64,000 nucleotides of DNA from an uncultured Lachnospiraceae bacterium (GCA_910585905.1 CAJUID010000002.1:1-64000), one strand, 5' to 3'; shown: positions 40,637 to 49,765, counted from the first letter of the stretch. Notes: generated from the sequence alone by a model not told the origin. A program made the numbers and translations.

Positions 40637-41398
40637 TTGAAGCGAATTATGCTCAGGGTTTCCTATGATGGAACGAATTATCATGGATGGCAGCTTCAGC
40701 CTGGCGTCATTACTGTGGAAGGTGTGTTAAATGAGGCAGTTAGCAAATTAATTGGGGAACAGATTCAAGTGATTGGAGCCAGCAGGACGGATGCCGGGGT
40801 TCATGCGCTTGGAAATGTCGCAGTTTTTGATACATGCTCCTGCATTCCTGCGGAAAAGTTTTCATATGCGTTAAACCAGCGTTTGCCAGAGGATATTGTA
40901 ATTCAAGAATCGGTGGAAGTGCTGCCCGATTTTCATCCACGGCACTGCGAATGCCAGAAAACGTATGAATATACCATTATCAATAGAAAATTTCCGTTGC
41001 CAGAATACCGGAATACGTCGTTTTTTTACTATGGAAAGCTGGATGTGGGACGGATGCGTCTTGCAGCAGAGGCTTTTATAGGGGAGCATGATTTTGCAGC
41101 ATTTTGCTCTGCTGGGGCACAGGTGAAGACAACAGTGCGGCATATTTATGGTTTGGAGATTTTGGAGGAGCCTGGGGAAAGCAGAATTCGGATTAGGGTA
41201 ACTGGAAATGGTTTTCTTTATAATATGGTACGGATTATTGTCGGTACTCTGCTGGAGGTAGGGAAGGGCAAAATAGAACCTGAATCCGTGCCGCAGATTA
41301 TTGCTTCATGTGATAGGGGGGAAGCCGGGCCTACTGCGCCGGCAAAGGGGTTAAAGTTGTTATGTATTAAATATGGCCAAGCATGGAGGAAAAAATGA
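40637..41398 (+). CDS. truA: tRNA pseudouridine(38-40) synthase TruA
   Basis: The protein has 253 aa. The catalytic Asp lies in GASRTDAGVHALGNVAVF, with the usual YDGTNYHGWQLQP start and a C-terminal GNGFLYNMVRIIVGTLLEVGKG. I chose the TTG at 40637, 6 bp after GGAGGT; the ATG at 40649 is the alternative. It closes the ecf group, and its stop overlaps the next ATG (ATGA). In many Firmicutes rplM-rpsI follow; they are not here. Confidence 0.95.
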   Translation: MKRIMLRVSYDGTNYHGWQLQPGVITVEGVLNEAVSKLIGEQIQVIGASRTDAGVHALGNVAVFDTCSCIPAEKFSYALNQRLPEDIVIQESVEVLPDFHPRHCECQKTYEYTIINRKFPLPEYRNTSFFYYGKLDVGRMRLAAEAFIGEHDFAAFCSAGAQVKTTVRHIYGLEILEEPGESRIRIRVTGNGFLYNMVRIIVGTLLEVGKGKIEPESVPQIIASCDRGEAGPTAPAKGLKLLCIKYGQAWRKK

Positions 41399-42864
41399 AA
41401 AAGATACTGTTGCGTGCAGCTATGTCACCATTGGTAAATCATAATCCCACCAGGGTTGTGATGAGGAATATGATTGGCAATAATATTGGCAATCTGCTTT
41501 TTCAATCAAGTGTCACGAGGACATTGCTGTGTGATGATACCACGATTGATACAGTAAATACAGTTAGAAAATATTCTAGTGATCATATTAGGAGAATTAA
41601 CGAAAATTACGAGTGCCTGGTTCTTCCTTTTGCGAATGCATTCCGGGTTAATTTTATCTATGAGCTGGAGGCAGTGACAAATCTGGTTGAACAGTTGAAG
41701 ATTCCCTGCATTATTGTTGGAGTAGGCGCCCAGGCAGGTTTAAATAAAGAAGTAAACTCGCCTGAGCTGGATGAGGCTGTTACAAAATTAATGAAAGCAG
41801 TCCTAAAAAAATCAAATAAGGTAGGGCTTCGGGGAGAATTTACGGCAGATTATCTAACAAAGCTTGGATTTCAGGCAGAAAGGGATTTTACAGTAATAGG
41901 CTGTCCATCCATGTATATGTATGGCAAGAAACTTCCGGCAATGGAAGTGAAGGAGTTGACAAAGGAGTCGGATGTCAGCATGAATTCCAAGATTTCCCTG
42001 CCTCAGAAGTTTCATGATTTTATGTACCGTTCCAGCCTCGAACTGCCAAATTATAATTATGTGCCGCAGGTGATTGAGGAAATTGGGCAGATGTTTATGG
42101 GGAAGAGATATCCGGCAGGGTTTGCAACTAGTATACCAGAACATTTTCCGGTTAATTTTGCCCATCCAATCTATCAGTCCGGCAAGGGCATTACTTTTAC
42201 GAATATGCCTTCCTGGTTAGAATATTTAAGGAATAAGGATTTTTCTTTTGGCAGCCGGATTCATGGAAATATTGCTGCAATACTGGCGGGGACGCCATGT
42301 TTTATTGTGGTTTCTGATAATAGGATTATGGAGCTGGTAGAGTTTCATCATATTCCACATCTATTGATGAAAGATTTAAATAAGAGTACCAATATTTTTG
42401 ATCTACATGAAAAAGCAGATTTTTCTGCAATCCAGATAGGCCATGAGAAGCATTTTATACATTATCTGGACTTTTTGAAGGAAAATGGGCTTGAGACTAT
42501 TTATGATAAAGATGGAAATGAACCAGAAATAGTGCCATTTGATAAAAAGATATCAGAAGTGAAATTTGCGCAGCCAGTAAAGGCTTTTTCTGCGCTAACA
42601 CCAGAGCAGCAGCTTAGAAGGCTTCGGAGAATTTATAAAGAGGATAGGAAAAAGACTCGTTATTATAAAAAGATGTCTACAGGGGTTATGGCATCTATTA
42701 AGGATTGGAAACGCCGTGAGATAGAGGGGAATCCGTCAAAAAATTATGAGAGTTATTATCCTTTTATTCGTGAATATAAGGATGCACTTGTAGCAGAGCA
42801 AATGAGGAACGCTGAAGATAATGCAATGAGTGAAAATGATGATGCAATAGAAGAGGAGGAATGA
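41395..42864 (+). CDS. Polysaccharide pyruvyl transferase-family protein
   Basis: The protein has 489 aa. It resembles the PS_pyruv_trans (CsaB/WcaK) family: NMIGNNIGNLLFQ at the N-terminus, VGVGAQAG, and the C-terminal GSRIHGNIAAILAGTPCFIV box. A longer charged tail (about 400-489) is family-atypical and ends in acidic EEEE. The family transfers pyruvate ketals to surface glycans; the acceptor is unknown. GGAGG lies within truA, and the start overlaps the truA stop by 4 bp. The last 109 bp are also coded on the opposite strand by the convergent permease gene. Confidence 0.85.
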   Translation: MKKILLRAAMSPLVNHNPTRVVMRNMIGNNIGNLLFQSSVTRTLLCDDTTIDTVNTVRKYSSDHIRRINENYECLVLPFANAFRVNFIYELEAVTNLVEQLKIPCIIVGVGAQAGLNKEVNSPELDEAVTKLMKAVLKKSNKVGLRGEFTADYLTKLGFQAERDFTVIGCPSMYMYGKKLPAMEVKELTKESDVSMNSKISLPQKFHDFMYRSSLELPNYNYVPQVIEEIGQMFMGKRYPAGFATSIPEHFPVNFAHPIYQSGKGITFTNMPSWLEYLRNKDFSFGSRIHGNIAAILAGTPCFIVVSDNRIMELVEFHHIPHLLMKDLNKSTNIFDLHEKADFSAIQIGHEKHFIHYLDFLKENGLETIYDKDGNEPEIVPFDKKISEVKFAQPVKAFSALTPEQQLRRLRRIYKEDRKKTRYYKKMSTGVMASIKDWKRREIEGNPSKNYESYYPFIREYKDALVAEQMRNAEDNAMSENDDAIEEEE

Positions 42865-43913
42865 ATCGCTGTCAGATAGTAAGTGGTTGGAAACAGGCGG
42901 CTCAGCAATTCTATGCCAGGTACAAGCTCTTCTAGGTTGATAAATATGGGGCTAAATAATAGCGAGCCAATTACAAGGACAGGGATTGCTGCAAGATAAA
43001 ATTCCAAGTGTGTGAAAAGAACATACAGCAGATTGGCAAGCGACATACAACAGAATACAAAAAGTAGCATGGCTGGTATTTCGGCGGCAGGGGCTGCCAG
43101 AGTACCAGTCATTTTTATAGTAATCAGTCCAGCAGTACCCGCAAATAGCCCAGGAATAAACAGGGAGAGTAGATAGCAGAGTCTCCTTCTTCTGCTATCC
43201 ATATGAGGAAGTATGCGGTATCTGTCGGAGTATCGGAAGAGTCCACCGGCAAGGCAGCATAAAAGAACCAGAACGGATACCATTCCTCGTATTGGCATTA
43301 GCATAAAGTTGGCATGGGAGTTATTAAGAAAAAAGTTTTCGTCCCCATTGGCGTATTCAAAGCGGAAGAGTAATTCAGAGCTGTTATTTTTTTGGTAAGT
43401 ATCTTGAATCCATTTTTCTTTTGATGAGATATCTTGTTTTTTTGATAAGAAATTTGTCAGCCTATAGTAAGAAAGGGGTTCGTAAAGTTTGCTAAGGATA
43501 ATTTCGTCTACAATTCTGGTGCGCATATCTTCCTCTTGACGGATTGCCGTAAGAATAGGAGATGGTTTTTCGGCAAAATTTTTTAGCAGGGTGTCCAGAT
43601 TGTTCGGGAGAATATAGCCACATGCAGCCTTTCCTTTTGCCACATCACTTCTTAAGGAAACCTCGGTTCTACAACGATAGAATCTAATGGCAGAATTAGA
43701 AAGCGAGATCATATTTTGCGCTAATTCTACTGATATATGATCAGAGCTTTGCTCTGGTAAGAATATTGCGACATGAATCACGGCATCTTGCTTTGTATGG
43801 CAATTTTGTAAAAAGATGACGGAGAGCGGCATAAGAAGCAGCGTAAAAAGAAAAAGCGGACGTTTTAGCAAACGCTTGCACCAGAGGATAAAGTAAGTGC
43901 TAAATAGTTTCAT
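42756..43913 (-). CDS. ABC-2-type transporter permease (second permease)
   Basis: The protein has 385 aa. An N-terminal helix (about 17-36) is followed by an extracytoplasmic region of about 170 residues, then five or six helices from about 210 to the end, the ABC2_membrane_3 pattern. It starts MKLF like its paralogue at 43980 and lies behind it. The final helix (about 352-375) is coded inside the 109-bp overlap with the pyruvyl transferase-like gene. Because the paralogue also ends with such a helix, the overlapping part looks genuine. AAAGGAG precedes the ATG. Confidence 0.85.
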   Translation of the reverse strand: MKLFSTYFILWCKRLLKRPLFLFTLLLMPLSVIFLQNCHTKQDAVIHVAIFLPEQSSDHISVELAQNMISLSNSAIRFYRCRTEVSLRSDVAKGKAACGYILPNNLDTLLKNFAEKPSPILTAIRQEEDMRTRIVDEIILSKLYEPLSYYRLTNFLSKKQDISSKEKWIQDTYQKNNSSELLFRFEYANGDENFFLNNSHANFMLMPIRGMVSVLVLLCCLAGGLFRYSDRYRILPHMDSRRRRLCYLLSLFIPGLFAGTAGLITIKMTGTLAAPAAEIPAMLLFVFCCMSLANLLYVLFTHLEFYLAAIPVLVIGSLLFSPIFINLEELVPGIELLSRLFPTTYYLTAIHSSSSIASSFSLIALSSAFLICSATSASLYSRIKG

Positions 43914-43979
43914 AGAATCGCTCCTTTCTATTGTTTGGTGGTAACTTATGACAAGTGGATGGTCGATTTCCTAATAATA

Positions 43980-45218
43980 TTATTTCCCTGCAATGTAGCG
44001 AAGCACGCGGCAGGAAGCCATTAGAATAAGGCATAATGTAAAATATATTATCAGTCTTAAAAGTGCCGCACCATCGTATGTTTGGTGCAGAATGGAAAGC
44101 CCATATTGGCACGCCTGATAGATTGGCAGTTTTGGTGCTAGTTCTTGTAAGGAATCTGGCAGATATTCTAATGGATAAAAGCAACCAGAGCAGAGGGCTA
44201 ACAGCATTATGCCAAAAAATAGAAAGAGGATACCACTAATAGCATCACCTGTGATTTCGTAAATAAGCTGTATAACCGCAGAGGCAAATACAAGAAGCGG
44301 CAGGCAGCAGGCTGCGAAACGCCAAAGCCCTGATACATTTTTTATTATAGTGTCTGGCATTGAAAAACCAGTTAGTGTTAAGATGGCACTTATTACCAAA
44401 AATAAAGCAAGATAATTGGAAAAGCTGGCTGTAAGGAAAGAAAGGTATCTTGCTAGTACCTGCTTATATTGTGATACGCCATTTATGGCAAGTTGGTTTT
44501 GGAATGTTTTTTGGGGAGGAACCAGCAACTTGCTTCCAGCCAGTCCCCAGAATAGCAGGAAAAGAACGAAACCGGAAATAATGTAGCGGGATTGAAGGGG
44601 ATAGGAATTTACAGATGCTACCGTTTCTGTCTTTATGCCCTTTTCGAGTTCTGCAATATCTTTAATATATTGAAGGTTTAATTTTAGCTCGTCTTCTGTT
44701 TTAGATGGGAGATTTTGAAGATCATAATATTCCTGCATGGTATAAATACCTGCCTCACTATTTAAAATAAAGGACGAGGCTGCTTCTGATAGCTGTTTTA
44801 TAAGAAAATGGACAATAGTTGTCTGGCCATTTCCCATCCGTATAATTAGATGCTTATTTTCGCCATTGACAATAGATGCAACATAGTTTTCAGGGATAAA
44901 AAAGGCAACAGCAAATTCGCCGGACTGCAGCTTGCGGCTGGCATCCTGCTTGCTAATACGCTTAAATTGACAGTTGAATTCTATATTTTTCATATTGCTT
45001 ACCGCAGAAATCATCCAATCTACAAACGGTTCATCCTCCTGTGCAACGACTCCTATTTTAATGATATGATCTTGTTCTGTTTTGATAGAGTGTTGTAAGC
45101 AGAAAAGAAAGATGCCTGATAGAGTGGCAAGTAAAAAGAAGCTTACGAAAAGAATTTTTGGAAGGGCAAGAAACATCCTCTTGGTTTCTATGCGGATGTA
45201 TTGGAAAAAGAGTTTCAT
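43980..45218 (-). CDS. ABC-2-type transporter permease (first permease)
   Basis: The protein has 412 aa. An N-terminal helix (about 20-45), an extracytoplasmic region (about 46-215, AVAFFIPENYVASIVNG stretch) and six C-terminal helices fit the ABC-2 exporter family of the YhgE/DrrB kind. It is related to the 42756 product in length and layout. It follows the ATPase gene by 25 bp and precedes the second permease by about 66 bp. Substrate unknown; drug, peptide or lipid export is typical. Confidence 0.87.
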   Translation of the reverse strand: MKLFFQYIRIETKRMFLALPKILFVSFFLLATLSGIFLFCLQHSIKTEQDHIIKIGVVAQEDEPFVDWMISAVSNMKNIEFNCQFKRISKQDASRKLQSGEFAVAFFIPENYVASIVNGENKHLIIRMGNGQTTIVHFLIKQLSEAASSFILNSEAGIYTMQEYYDLQNLPSKTEDELKLNLQYIKDIAELEKGIKTETVASVNSYPLQSRYIISGFVLFLLFWGLAGSKLLVPPQKTFQNQLAINGVSQYKQVLARYLSFLTASFSNYLALFLVISAILTLTGFSMPDTIIKNVSGLWRFAACCLPLLVFASAVIQLIYEITGDAISGILFLFFGIMLLALCSGCFYPLEYLPDSLQELAPKLPIYQACQYGLSILHQTYDGAALLRLIIYFTLCLILMASCRVLRYIAGK

Positions 45219-45243
45219 AACTATGACTTATCCTTTCATCATA

Positions 45244-45981
45244 TTATAATTTTGATGCAAGTTTGTGGATATTTCCATCATACTCCAGTGGAACAAGCAT
45301 GCCTTCCTTTAGGATATAGAGCCTGTCACATAAATTAATTTCCCGTTCCTCATGGGTAGCAAGGAGGGCAAGGTTACCCATAGTTTTATAGTGTCTGAGG
45401 TAGACTTCAATCCGCTCTTTACAGATTAGGTCAAGTGCCGCCCCGGGTTCATCTAAAAGAAGGATACGAGGTTTTTTGGAAAGGGCACATCCGATACTTA
45501 GTCTTTTTTTCATCCCGCCTGACATGTTTTTGACCTTTGTTTTCAAAAAGTCGGGGATGCCAAGCATAGCAAGCAAGCCATTCTCAAGCTCCTCACTTAG
45601 AGAAAGAGGGCTGTCGCAGTACCAGAGTTTCAGATTGTCCATTGCATTTAATTCTTCGATTAGCGGGCATTCCTGCGGAACATAACCAATATCTGCAGAT
45701 GTACGTTTGCTTTGCCATAGGTGGAATCCTTTTTTAGCTGCTGGCGGGATTATAATATTCCCATTAATCTGGCAGCAGCCAGAATCTGGCACAAGAATTC
45801 CGGCAAGAATCGAGAGCAGTGTAGATTTTCCGCAGCCATTTGCCCCAAGAATCCCGATGCATTCGCCGCCGTTTGCTGTTAGGTTAATATCTGTAAGGAC
45901 TTTCTTCCTTCCTTGATGGAAACTTTTTTGTAAATGTTCAATCGTAAGAGAAATACTAGCATTTGCCTCTGCCTGATCCAT
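45244..45981 (-). CDS. ABC transporter ATP-binding protein (exporter type)
   Basis: The protein has 245 aa. Walker A is GANGCGKST, the signature MSGGMKKR and Walker B ILLLDEPGAALD, with LIEELNAMDNLKLWY at the Q-loop region, as in CcmA/DrrA-type exporters. GGAGGC precedes the ATG. It is the first gene of a three-gene operon with two ABC-2 permeases. Confidence 0.93.
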   Translation of the reverse strand: MDQAEANASISLTIEHLQKSFHQGRKKVLTDINLTANGGECIGILGANGCGKSTLLSILAGILVPDSGCCQINGNIIIPPAAKKGFHLWQSKRTSADIGYVPQECPLIEELNAMDNLKLWYCDSPLSLSEELENGLLAMLGIPDFLKTKVKNMSGGMKKRLSIGCALSKKPRILLLDEPGAALDLICKERIEVYLRHYKTMGNLALLATHEEREINLCDRLYILKEGMLVPLEYDGNIHKLASKL

Positions 45982-46103
45982 AGTCGCCTCCGTGTCATGA
46001 TATTACATTTATAAATAATATGTGCCGATTGGTGCTGTTAGTTTACCACAAAAAATAGAAATAGGTAAAGGTTTTTAACAATATAATATTTTCCGCATTA
46101 ATT

Positions 46104-46745
46104 GGGAAATTGCAGGGCAACAGCAGTTACTTTTTTATACGCAATCAATCTTATTGATAATTTTCAGTTATCCATCATTTTTTATCTTAAATGCTTGCAT
46201 TTTTTTATCTATATTATGTTTTTTGTTGCAGTAAATGACTATGCATTCCAAAAGAAAGTGCAGACATGTTTTACAACATTACGCCTTTCGGAGGAACTAT
46301 TTGCCTTGCTGCCTTGATCTTCTATTTGTGTGCTCCTCCACAAACTCCCATCATGCAACAGTTTTTCTATGTTTCCTGTAGAGGCACTCTCGAACCGCCG
46401 ACACTTACAGAGCGTTTTATGCTCTGTTATGTGTCGCTGCGTGTGAGAGGTAGCACGAGCGTGCCTCCGAAGGAAACATGAAAACTGTGCATGCTGCTCA
46501 GACAGTGTTGCGGAGCACATATTCCTCAAGGCATAGCAAGGCAAAGTTCCTCCAGAAAGTCTATGTTGCTAGAAAACATGCCCGTACTTTCTTTTTGGAA
46601 CGCAGCCTTCTTTACTGCAACAAAAAACATGAAAAAGATAAAAATGCAGGCAAGATAAATTTTATGATGGATAACTGAAAATTATTATCTATTTAATTGA
46701 CTGTGAATTATTCAAAATAAGTGCTGTTGCCCTGGGAGAAATTGA
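46104..46745. repeat. Giant near-palindrome (foldback element), arms about 310 bp
   Basis: The left half is matched by the reverse complement of the right half along almost its whole length, with centre near 46423. Anchor blocks are cagggcaacagca (46113-46125) against 46722-46734, atgttttttgttgcagtaaa (46216-46235) against 46611-46630, and ggaggaact (46290-46298) against 46545-46553. The tip is the hairpin acagagc-gttttat-gctctgt (46407-46427). By eye the arms differ at roughly a quarter of positions. Short ORFs on either strand mirror each other and lack support. A transcript from either strand would fold into one very long hairpin. Confidence 0.85.
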
Positions 46746-46753
46746 TTGTTATC

Positions 46754-46782
46754 TTGCATTCTGTCAGTTAGTTTAGTATAAT
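46754..46782 (+). promoter_or_regulatory. Promoter of the aldolase-like gene
   Basis: TTGCAT (46754-46759) and TATAAT (46777-46782) are 17 bp apart, directly outside the right end of the palindrome. The leader to 46950 is about 160 nt; I see no gene in it. Confidence 0.75.
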
Positions 46783-46949
46783 TTACTCATTGTGTATTTA
46801 TGTAAGGAGGGGGTTACGGCTGTTTACCAGCCTAAAAAGGATACAGAAAAAGCTGCTGTGGAACTATGTGTGCGGGGATGTATACGTGGCTTATTTTTAT
46901 ATATGAGTGGAAGAAGAAAGGCAGCAATTTGGAAATGGAGGACTAAAGA

Positions 46950-47924
46950 ATGGCACAAAGAGGAAATTTATTATCATTTCGGCCGGACATTAAAGTGTTG
47001 GATGCTACGATTCGTGATGGAGGTCTTGTCAATGATTTTTATTTTAAGGATGAGTTTATCAAAGGTCTATATCTTGCAAATGTAAAGGCTGGAGTAGATT
47101 ACATGGAATTTGGCTATCGTGCTGATAGAGAAATGTTCAATGAGGATAAATTTGGAAAATGGAAATTTTCAACGGATGATCAGATTCGCGAAATTGTTGG
47201 GGATAATGACACAGATTTAAAGATTTCCATTATGGCAGATGTGGGAAGGTGCAATTATAAGCAGGATATCCATGACCGGAGTGATAGTCCGGTTGATTTG
47301 ATTCGCGTGGCAACTTATGTCAACACTATGCCAGCGGCAATTGATATGATTGAAGATGCCAACCGTAAGGGATATGAGACGACCTGTAATATTATGGCTA
47401 TTTCAAATTCAAAGGAGTCAGATATTGCTATGGCTCTGGAGATGCTCGGAAAGAGCTGTGTAGATGGTATTTTTGTTGTTGATAGTTTTGGCTCATTAGT
47501 TCCAGAGCAGATACGCAAAATATCAGAGCAGTACATGGAAATTGGTGAAAAATATGGAAAATATATAGGAATACATGCCCATAACAATCAGCAGCTTGCA
47601 TTTGCGAATACGATTGAAGCCTGCACACAGGGTGTCTCGTATCTGGATGCAACAATGAGCGGTATGGGGCGCGGTGCTGGAAATTGTGCGATGGAGCTAT
47701 TATTGGGATTTCTTAAAAATCCAAAATATCATCTATTTCCAGTGATACAATTTGTTGAAAAATATGTGGTGCCTTTGCAGGAAGAAGGGATGGAGTGGGG
47801 CTTTGCGATACCATACCTTTTGACAGGCCATTTGAATCAGCATCCACGTGCTGCAATTGCCGCAATGAAAGAGGGACGTAAGGATTATACAGAGTTTTAT
47901 AAGGAGATTATCGACAGGGACTAA
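46950..47924 (+). CDS. HMGL-like (DRE-TIM) aldolase-domain protein
   Basis: The protein has 324 aa. The DRE-TIM metallolyase motif is VLDATIRDGG (Arg-Asp pair), with the metal-binding HAHNNQQLAFAN and a DATMSGMGRGAGN stretch. It resembles the catalytic domain of 4-hydroxy-2-oxovalerate aldolase but lacks the communication domain that partners with the dehydrogenase. Such stand-alone proteins occur in glycan or nucleotide-sugar clusters; the reaction is unknown. GGAGGAC precedes the ATG. Confidence 0.85.
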   Translation: MAQRGNLLSFRPDIKVLDATIRDGGLVNDFYFKDEFIKGLYLANVKAGVDYMEFGYRADREMFNEDKFGKWKFSTDDQIREIVGDNDTDLKISIMADVGRCNYKQDIHDRSDSPVDLIRVATYVNTMPAAIDMIEDANRKGYETTCNIMAISNSKESDIAMALEMLGKSCVDGIFVVDSFGSLVPEQIRKISEQYMEIGEKYGKYIGIHAHNNQQLAFANTIEACTQGVSYLDATMSGMGRGAGNCAMELLLGFLKNPKYHLFPVIQFVEKYVVPLQEEGMEWGFAIPYLLTGHLNQHPRAAIAAMKEGRKDYTEFYKEIIDRD

Positions 47925-47929
47925 ATCGT

Positions 47930-47983
47930 GTCTGAGAGTTTTTCATTTCTATTTTTGAGAGATGAAATGGGAAGTTTTCAGAC
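47930..47983 (+). terminator. Long imperfect hairpin between the aldolase-like gene and murI
   Basis: gtctgagagtttttcatttct pairs with agatgaaatgggaagttttcagac around a short loop, with internal mismatches. No T run follows. It could be a weak terminator or a processing site. Confidence 0.4.
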
Positions 47984-48028
47984 GTCCGATGAAGAATCGT
48001 GTCACCTGAAAAGGAATGGTGCAGTTTG

Positions 48029-48814
48029 ATGAAAAACAGGGAGCCAATTGGAGTATTTGACTCTGGGGTAGGCGGTATAAGTGTGCTTCGAGAGTTGGTA
48101 AGTATTATGCCAAATGAGAACTATCTTTATTTGGGAGATTCTAGCAATGCCCCATACGGAACAAAATCGCTGGAAGAGGTGCGCAGGTTGACGATCCAAA
48201 ATGTTGAAACACTTTTGGGGAAAGGAGCCAAGTCAATTGTTGTGGCCTGCAATACAGCGACTAGCGCTGCCGTGGCAGTTCTCCGGGAGATGTATCCAGA
48301 ACTGCCCTTAGTTGGTATAGAGCCAGCCATAAAACCTGCCGTGTCGGAATATCCTGGCGGAAGGATTGTAGTTATGGCAACACCAATGACATTGCAGCAG
48401 GAAAAGTTTCACAAGCTGATGGGAAGGTATAAGATGAAAGCCCGTATTATATGCCTGCCTTGTCCGGGATTGATGGAGTTTATAGAACGGGGTGATTTGG
48501 ATGGTGAAGATTTGCGAAAATATCTTACTGAATTGCTGTGGGGAATTGTAAGGGAAAAGGTGGATGCTATAGTTTTAGGGTGTACACATTATCCATTTGC
48601 CAGGGACATGATAGCGCAGGTAGTAGGGGATGAAGTAGCAATTTTTGATGGCGGGAATGGAACGGCACGGGAAATGAAAAGGCGGTTGGCAGAAGCAGAT
48701 AAATTATCCAATGCGGATCAGATAGGAACGGTATCATTTTTTAACAGCCGTGATACAGAGGAGGAACGCAGACTTTGTGAATATCTTTTAAGTAGAAAAA
48801 GTAGTAGTATATAA
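48029..48814 (+). CDS. murI: Glutamate racemase
   Basis: The protein has 261 aa. It makes D-glutamate for peptidoglycan. The two catalytic Cys lie in VVACNTATSAA and LGCTHYPF, and the GVFDSGVGGISVLREL start and GDSSNAPYGTK are diagnostic. The ATG at 48029 gives the family start; the frame opens at a GTG at 47999. It is 53 bp before the Rrf2 gene. Confidence 0.95.
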   Translation: MKNREPIGVFDSGVGGISVLRELVSIMPNENYLYLGDSSNAPYGTKSLEEVRRLTIQNVETLLGKGAKSIVVACNTATSAAVAVLREMYPELPLVGIEPAIKPAVSEYPGGRIVVMATPMTLQQEKFHKLMGRYKMKARIICLPCPGLMEFIERGDLDGEDLRKYLTELLWGIVREKVDAIVLGCTHYPFARDMIAQVVGDEVAIFDGGNGTAREMKRRLAEADKLSNADQIGTVSFFNSRDTEEERRLCEYLLSRKSSSI

Positions 48815-48866
48815 AATAAGTATAAAGTGATTTGATGGTTATACGCTTAAGAATATGGAGGGCAGA

Positions 48867-49316
48867 ATGAAGATTACAACCAAAGGAAGGTATGCGCTTA
48901 GCCTGATGTTGGATTTGGTAACCTACAGTGGCGGTGATCCGGTGAAGTTAAGAGACATTGCAGCGCGCCAGGGGATTTCTGACAAGTATCTGGAGCAGAT
49001 TGTCGCAATGCTGCACAAGGCCGGGTTAATTCGCAGTGTCAGGGGAGCCCAGGGAGGCTATCTGTTAGTGAGAGAGCCTCACCAGTATACGGTTGGAGAG
49101 ATTCTGCGTCTTGCAGAAGGGAATAATATGGCGCCAGTTCCCTGTCTGGAATATGATGAAAATCAATGTAATAAGCAGGAGGGCTGTGTTAGTGTAATCT
49201 TGTATAAGAAGATTAATGATGCTATAAATAGTGTGATTGATACGGTAACTCTAGCGGATATGTACAGTTGGCAGAAAGAGCTAACTGTGAGTGAATCAAA
49301 AGCGAATGGCTCTTGA
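48867..49316 (+). CDS. Rrf2-family transcriptional regulator
   Basis: The protein has 149 aa. A winged HTH covers residues 1-80 (KITTKGRYALSLMLDL, LEQIVAMLHKAGLIRSVRGAQGGYLL). Three Cys in PCLEYDENQCNKQEGC match the Fe-S cluster ligands of IscR/CymR-like members, so it may sense Fe-S or cysteine status. GGAGGG precedes the ATG at 48867. The -35 element of the thrS T-box promoter overlaps its stop codon. No iscS-type gene is adjacent. Confidence 0.92.
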   Translation: MKITTKGRYALSLMLDLVTYSGGDPVKLRDIAARQGISDKYLEQIVAMLHKAGLIRSVRGAQGGYLLVREPHQYTVGEILRLAEGNNMAPVPCLEYDENQCNKQEGCVSVILYKKINDAINSVIDTVTLADMYSWQKELTVSESKANGS

Positions 49317-49341
49317 CAAATTTAACCTGCGGAGTTATTAT
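49313..49341 (+). promoter_or_regulatory. Promoter of the thrS T-box transcript
   Basis: TTGACA (49313-49318) and TATTAT (49336-49341) have a 17-bp spacer. The -35 overlaps the TGA of the Rrf2 gene. Confidence 0.8.
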
Positions 49342-49602
49342 ACTAAAAATTAGCATAAAAAGCGATGACGGAAACAAGTAGCATATTAACCGCAGGCAGA
49401 GAGAGCATCATTAGGTGGAAGATGTTTATGTGGGTTGTATGTGAAAACCATTCCACAGCTGTAATACTGAAAGTAGATGTAAGTATTGCCGTATACCTGC
49501 GTTAAAGGTTAGGATTTGATAGAATCTGAAGTAAAAATTAAGGTGGAACCGTGCAAGAAGCACCCTTAAAGATACATTACGTATCTTTAAGGGTGCTTTT
49601 TT
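49342..49602 (+). promoter_or_regulatory. T-box riboswitch, threonine-specific
   Basis: The leader contains the T-box core aaggtggaaccgtgc (about 49539-49553), the stem I GA motif (agagagc near 49399) and a terminator at 49560-49602. The proposed specifier is ACC (49447-49449), a Thr codon matching tRNA-Thr(GGT) at 4662-4734. Uncharged tRNA-Thr is expected to stabilise the antiterminator and allow thrS transcription. The specifier is placed by pattern, not by a folded model. Confidence 0.9.
49560..49602 (+). terminator. T-box terminator hairpin
   Basis: GCACCCTTAAAGATAC-atta-cGTATCTTTAAGGGTGC followed by TTTTTT: a long perfect stem that competes with the T-box antiterminator. Confidence 0.93.
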
Positions 49603-49604
49603 AT

Positions 49605-49765
49605 GTTATAGGAAATTGCACTGAACATACTGGTACACCAACAAAAAAGTCGGTGACTTTTTTGCTAGCGCACCAGCGTTGGCGGTGCGCTTGTTTACCT
49701 TAAAGAAAGCTTCGCCATAGTGTGGTTGGTTGCCAACAAAAACGAAGTCTGTGCCCTTTTTTATG
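49605..49765 (+). repeat. Short dispersed repeat, copy 2, between T-box and thrS
   Basis: The ends ttataggaaattgc and aagtctgtgccctttttta match copy 1 at 31973-32037, where the inner part is about 100 bp shorter. The interior holds AAAAAAGTC-ggt-GACTTTTTT (about 49644-49664) and GCGCACC-agcgttgg-cGGTGCGC (about 49668-49690), plus repeated ccaacaaaaa phrases. It is a candidate noncoding mobile or insertion-derived repeat. It adds another possible terminator within the thrS leader. Confidence 0.55.

Noticed and set aside
46266..46678. Short plus-strand ORFs inside the palindrome
   Set aside because: They mirror antisense ORFs across the inverted repeat, lack ribosome binding sites and match no protein family I know.
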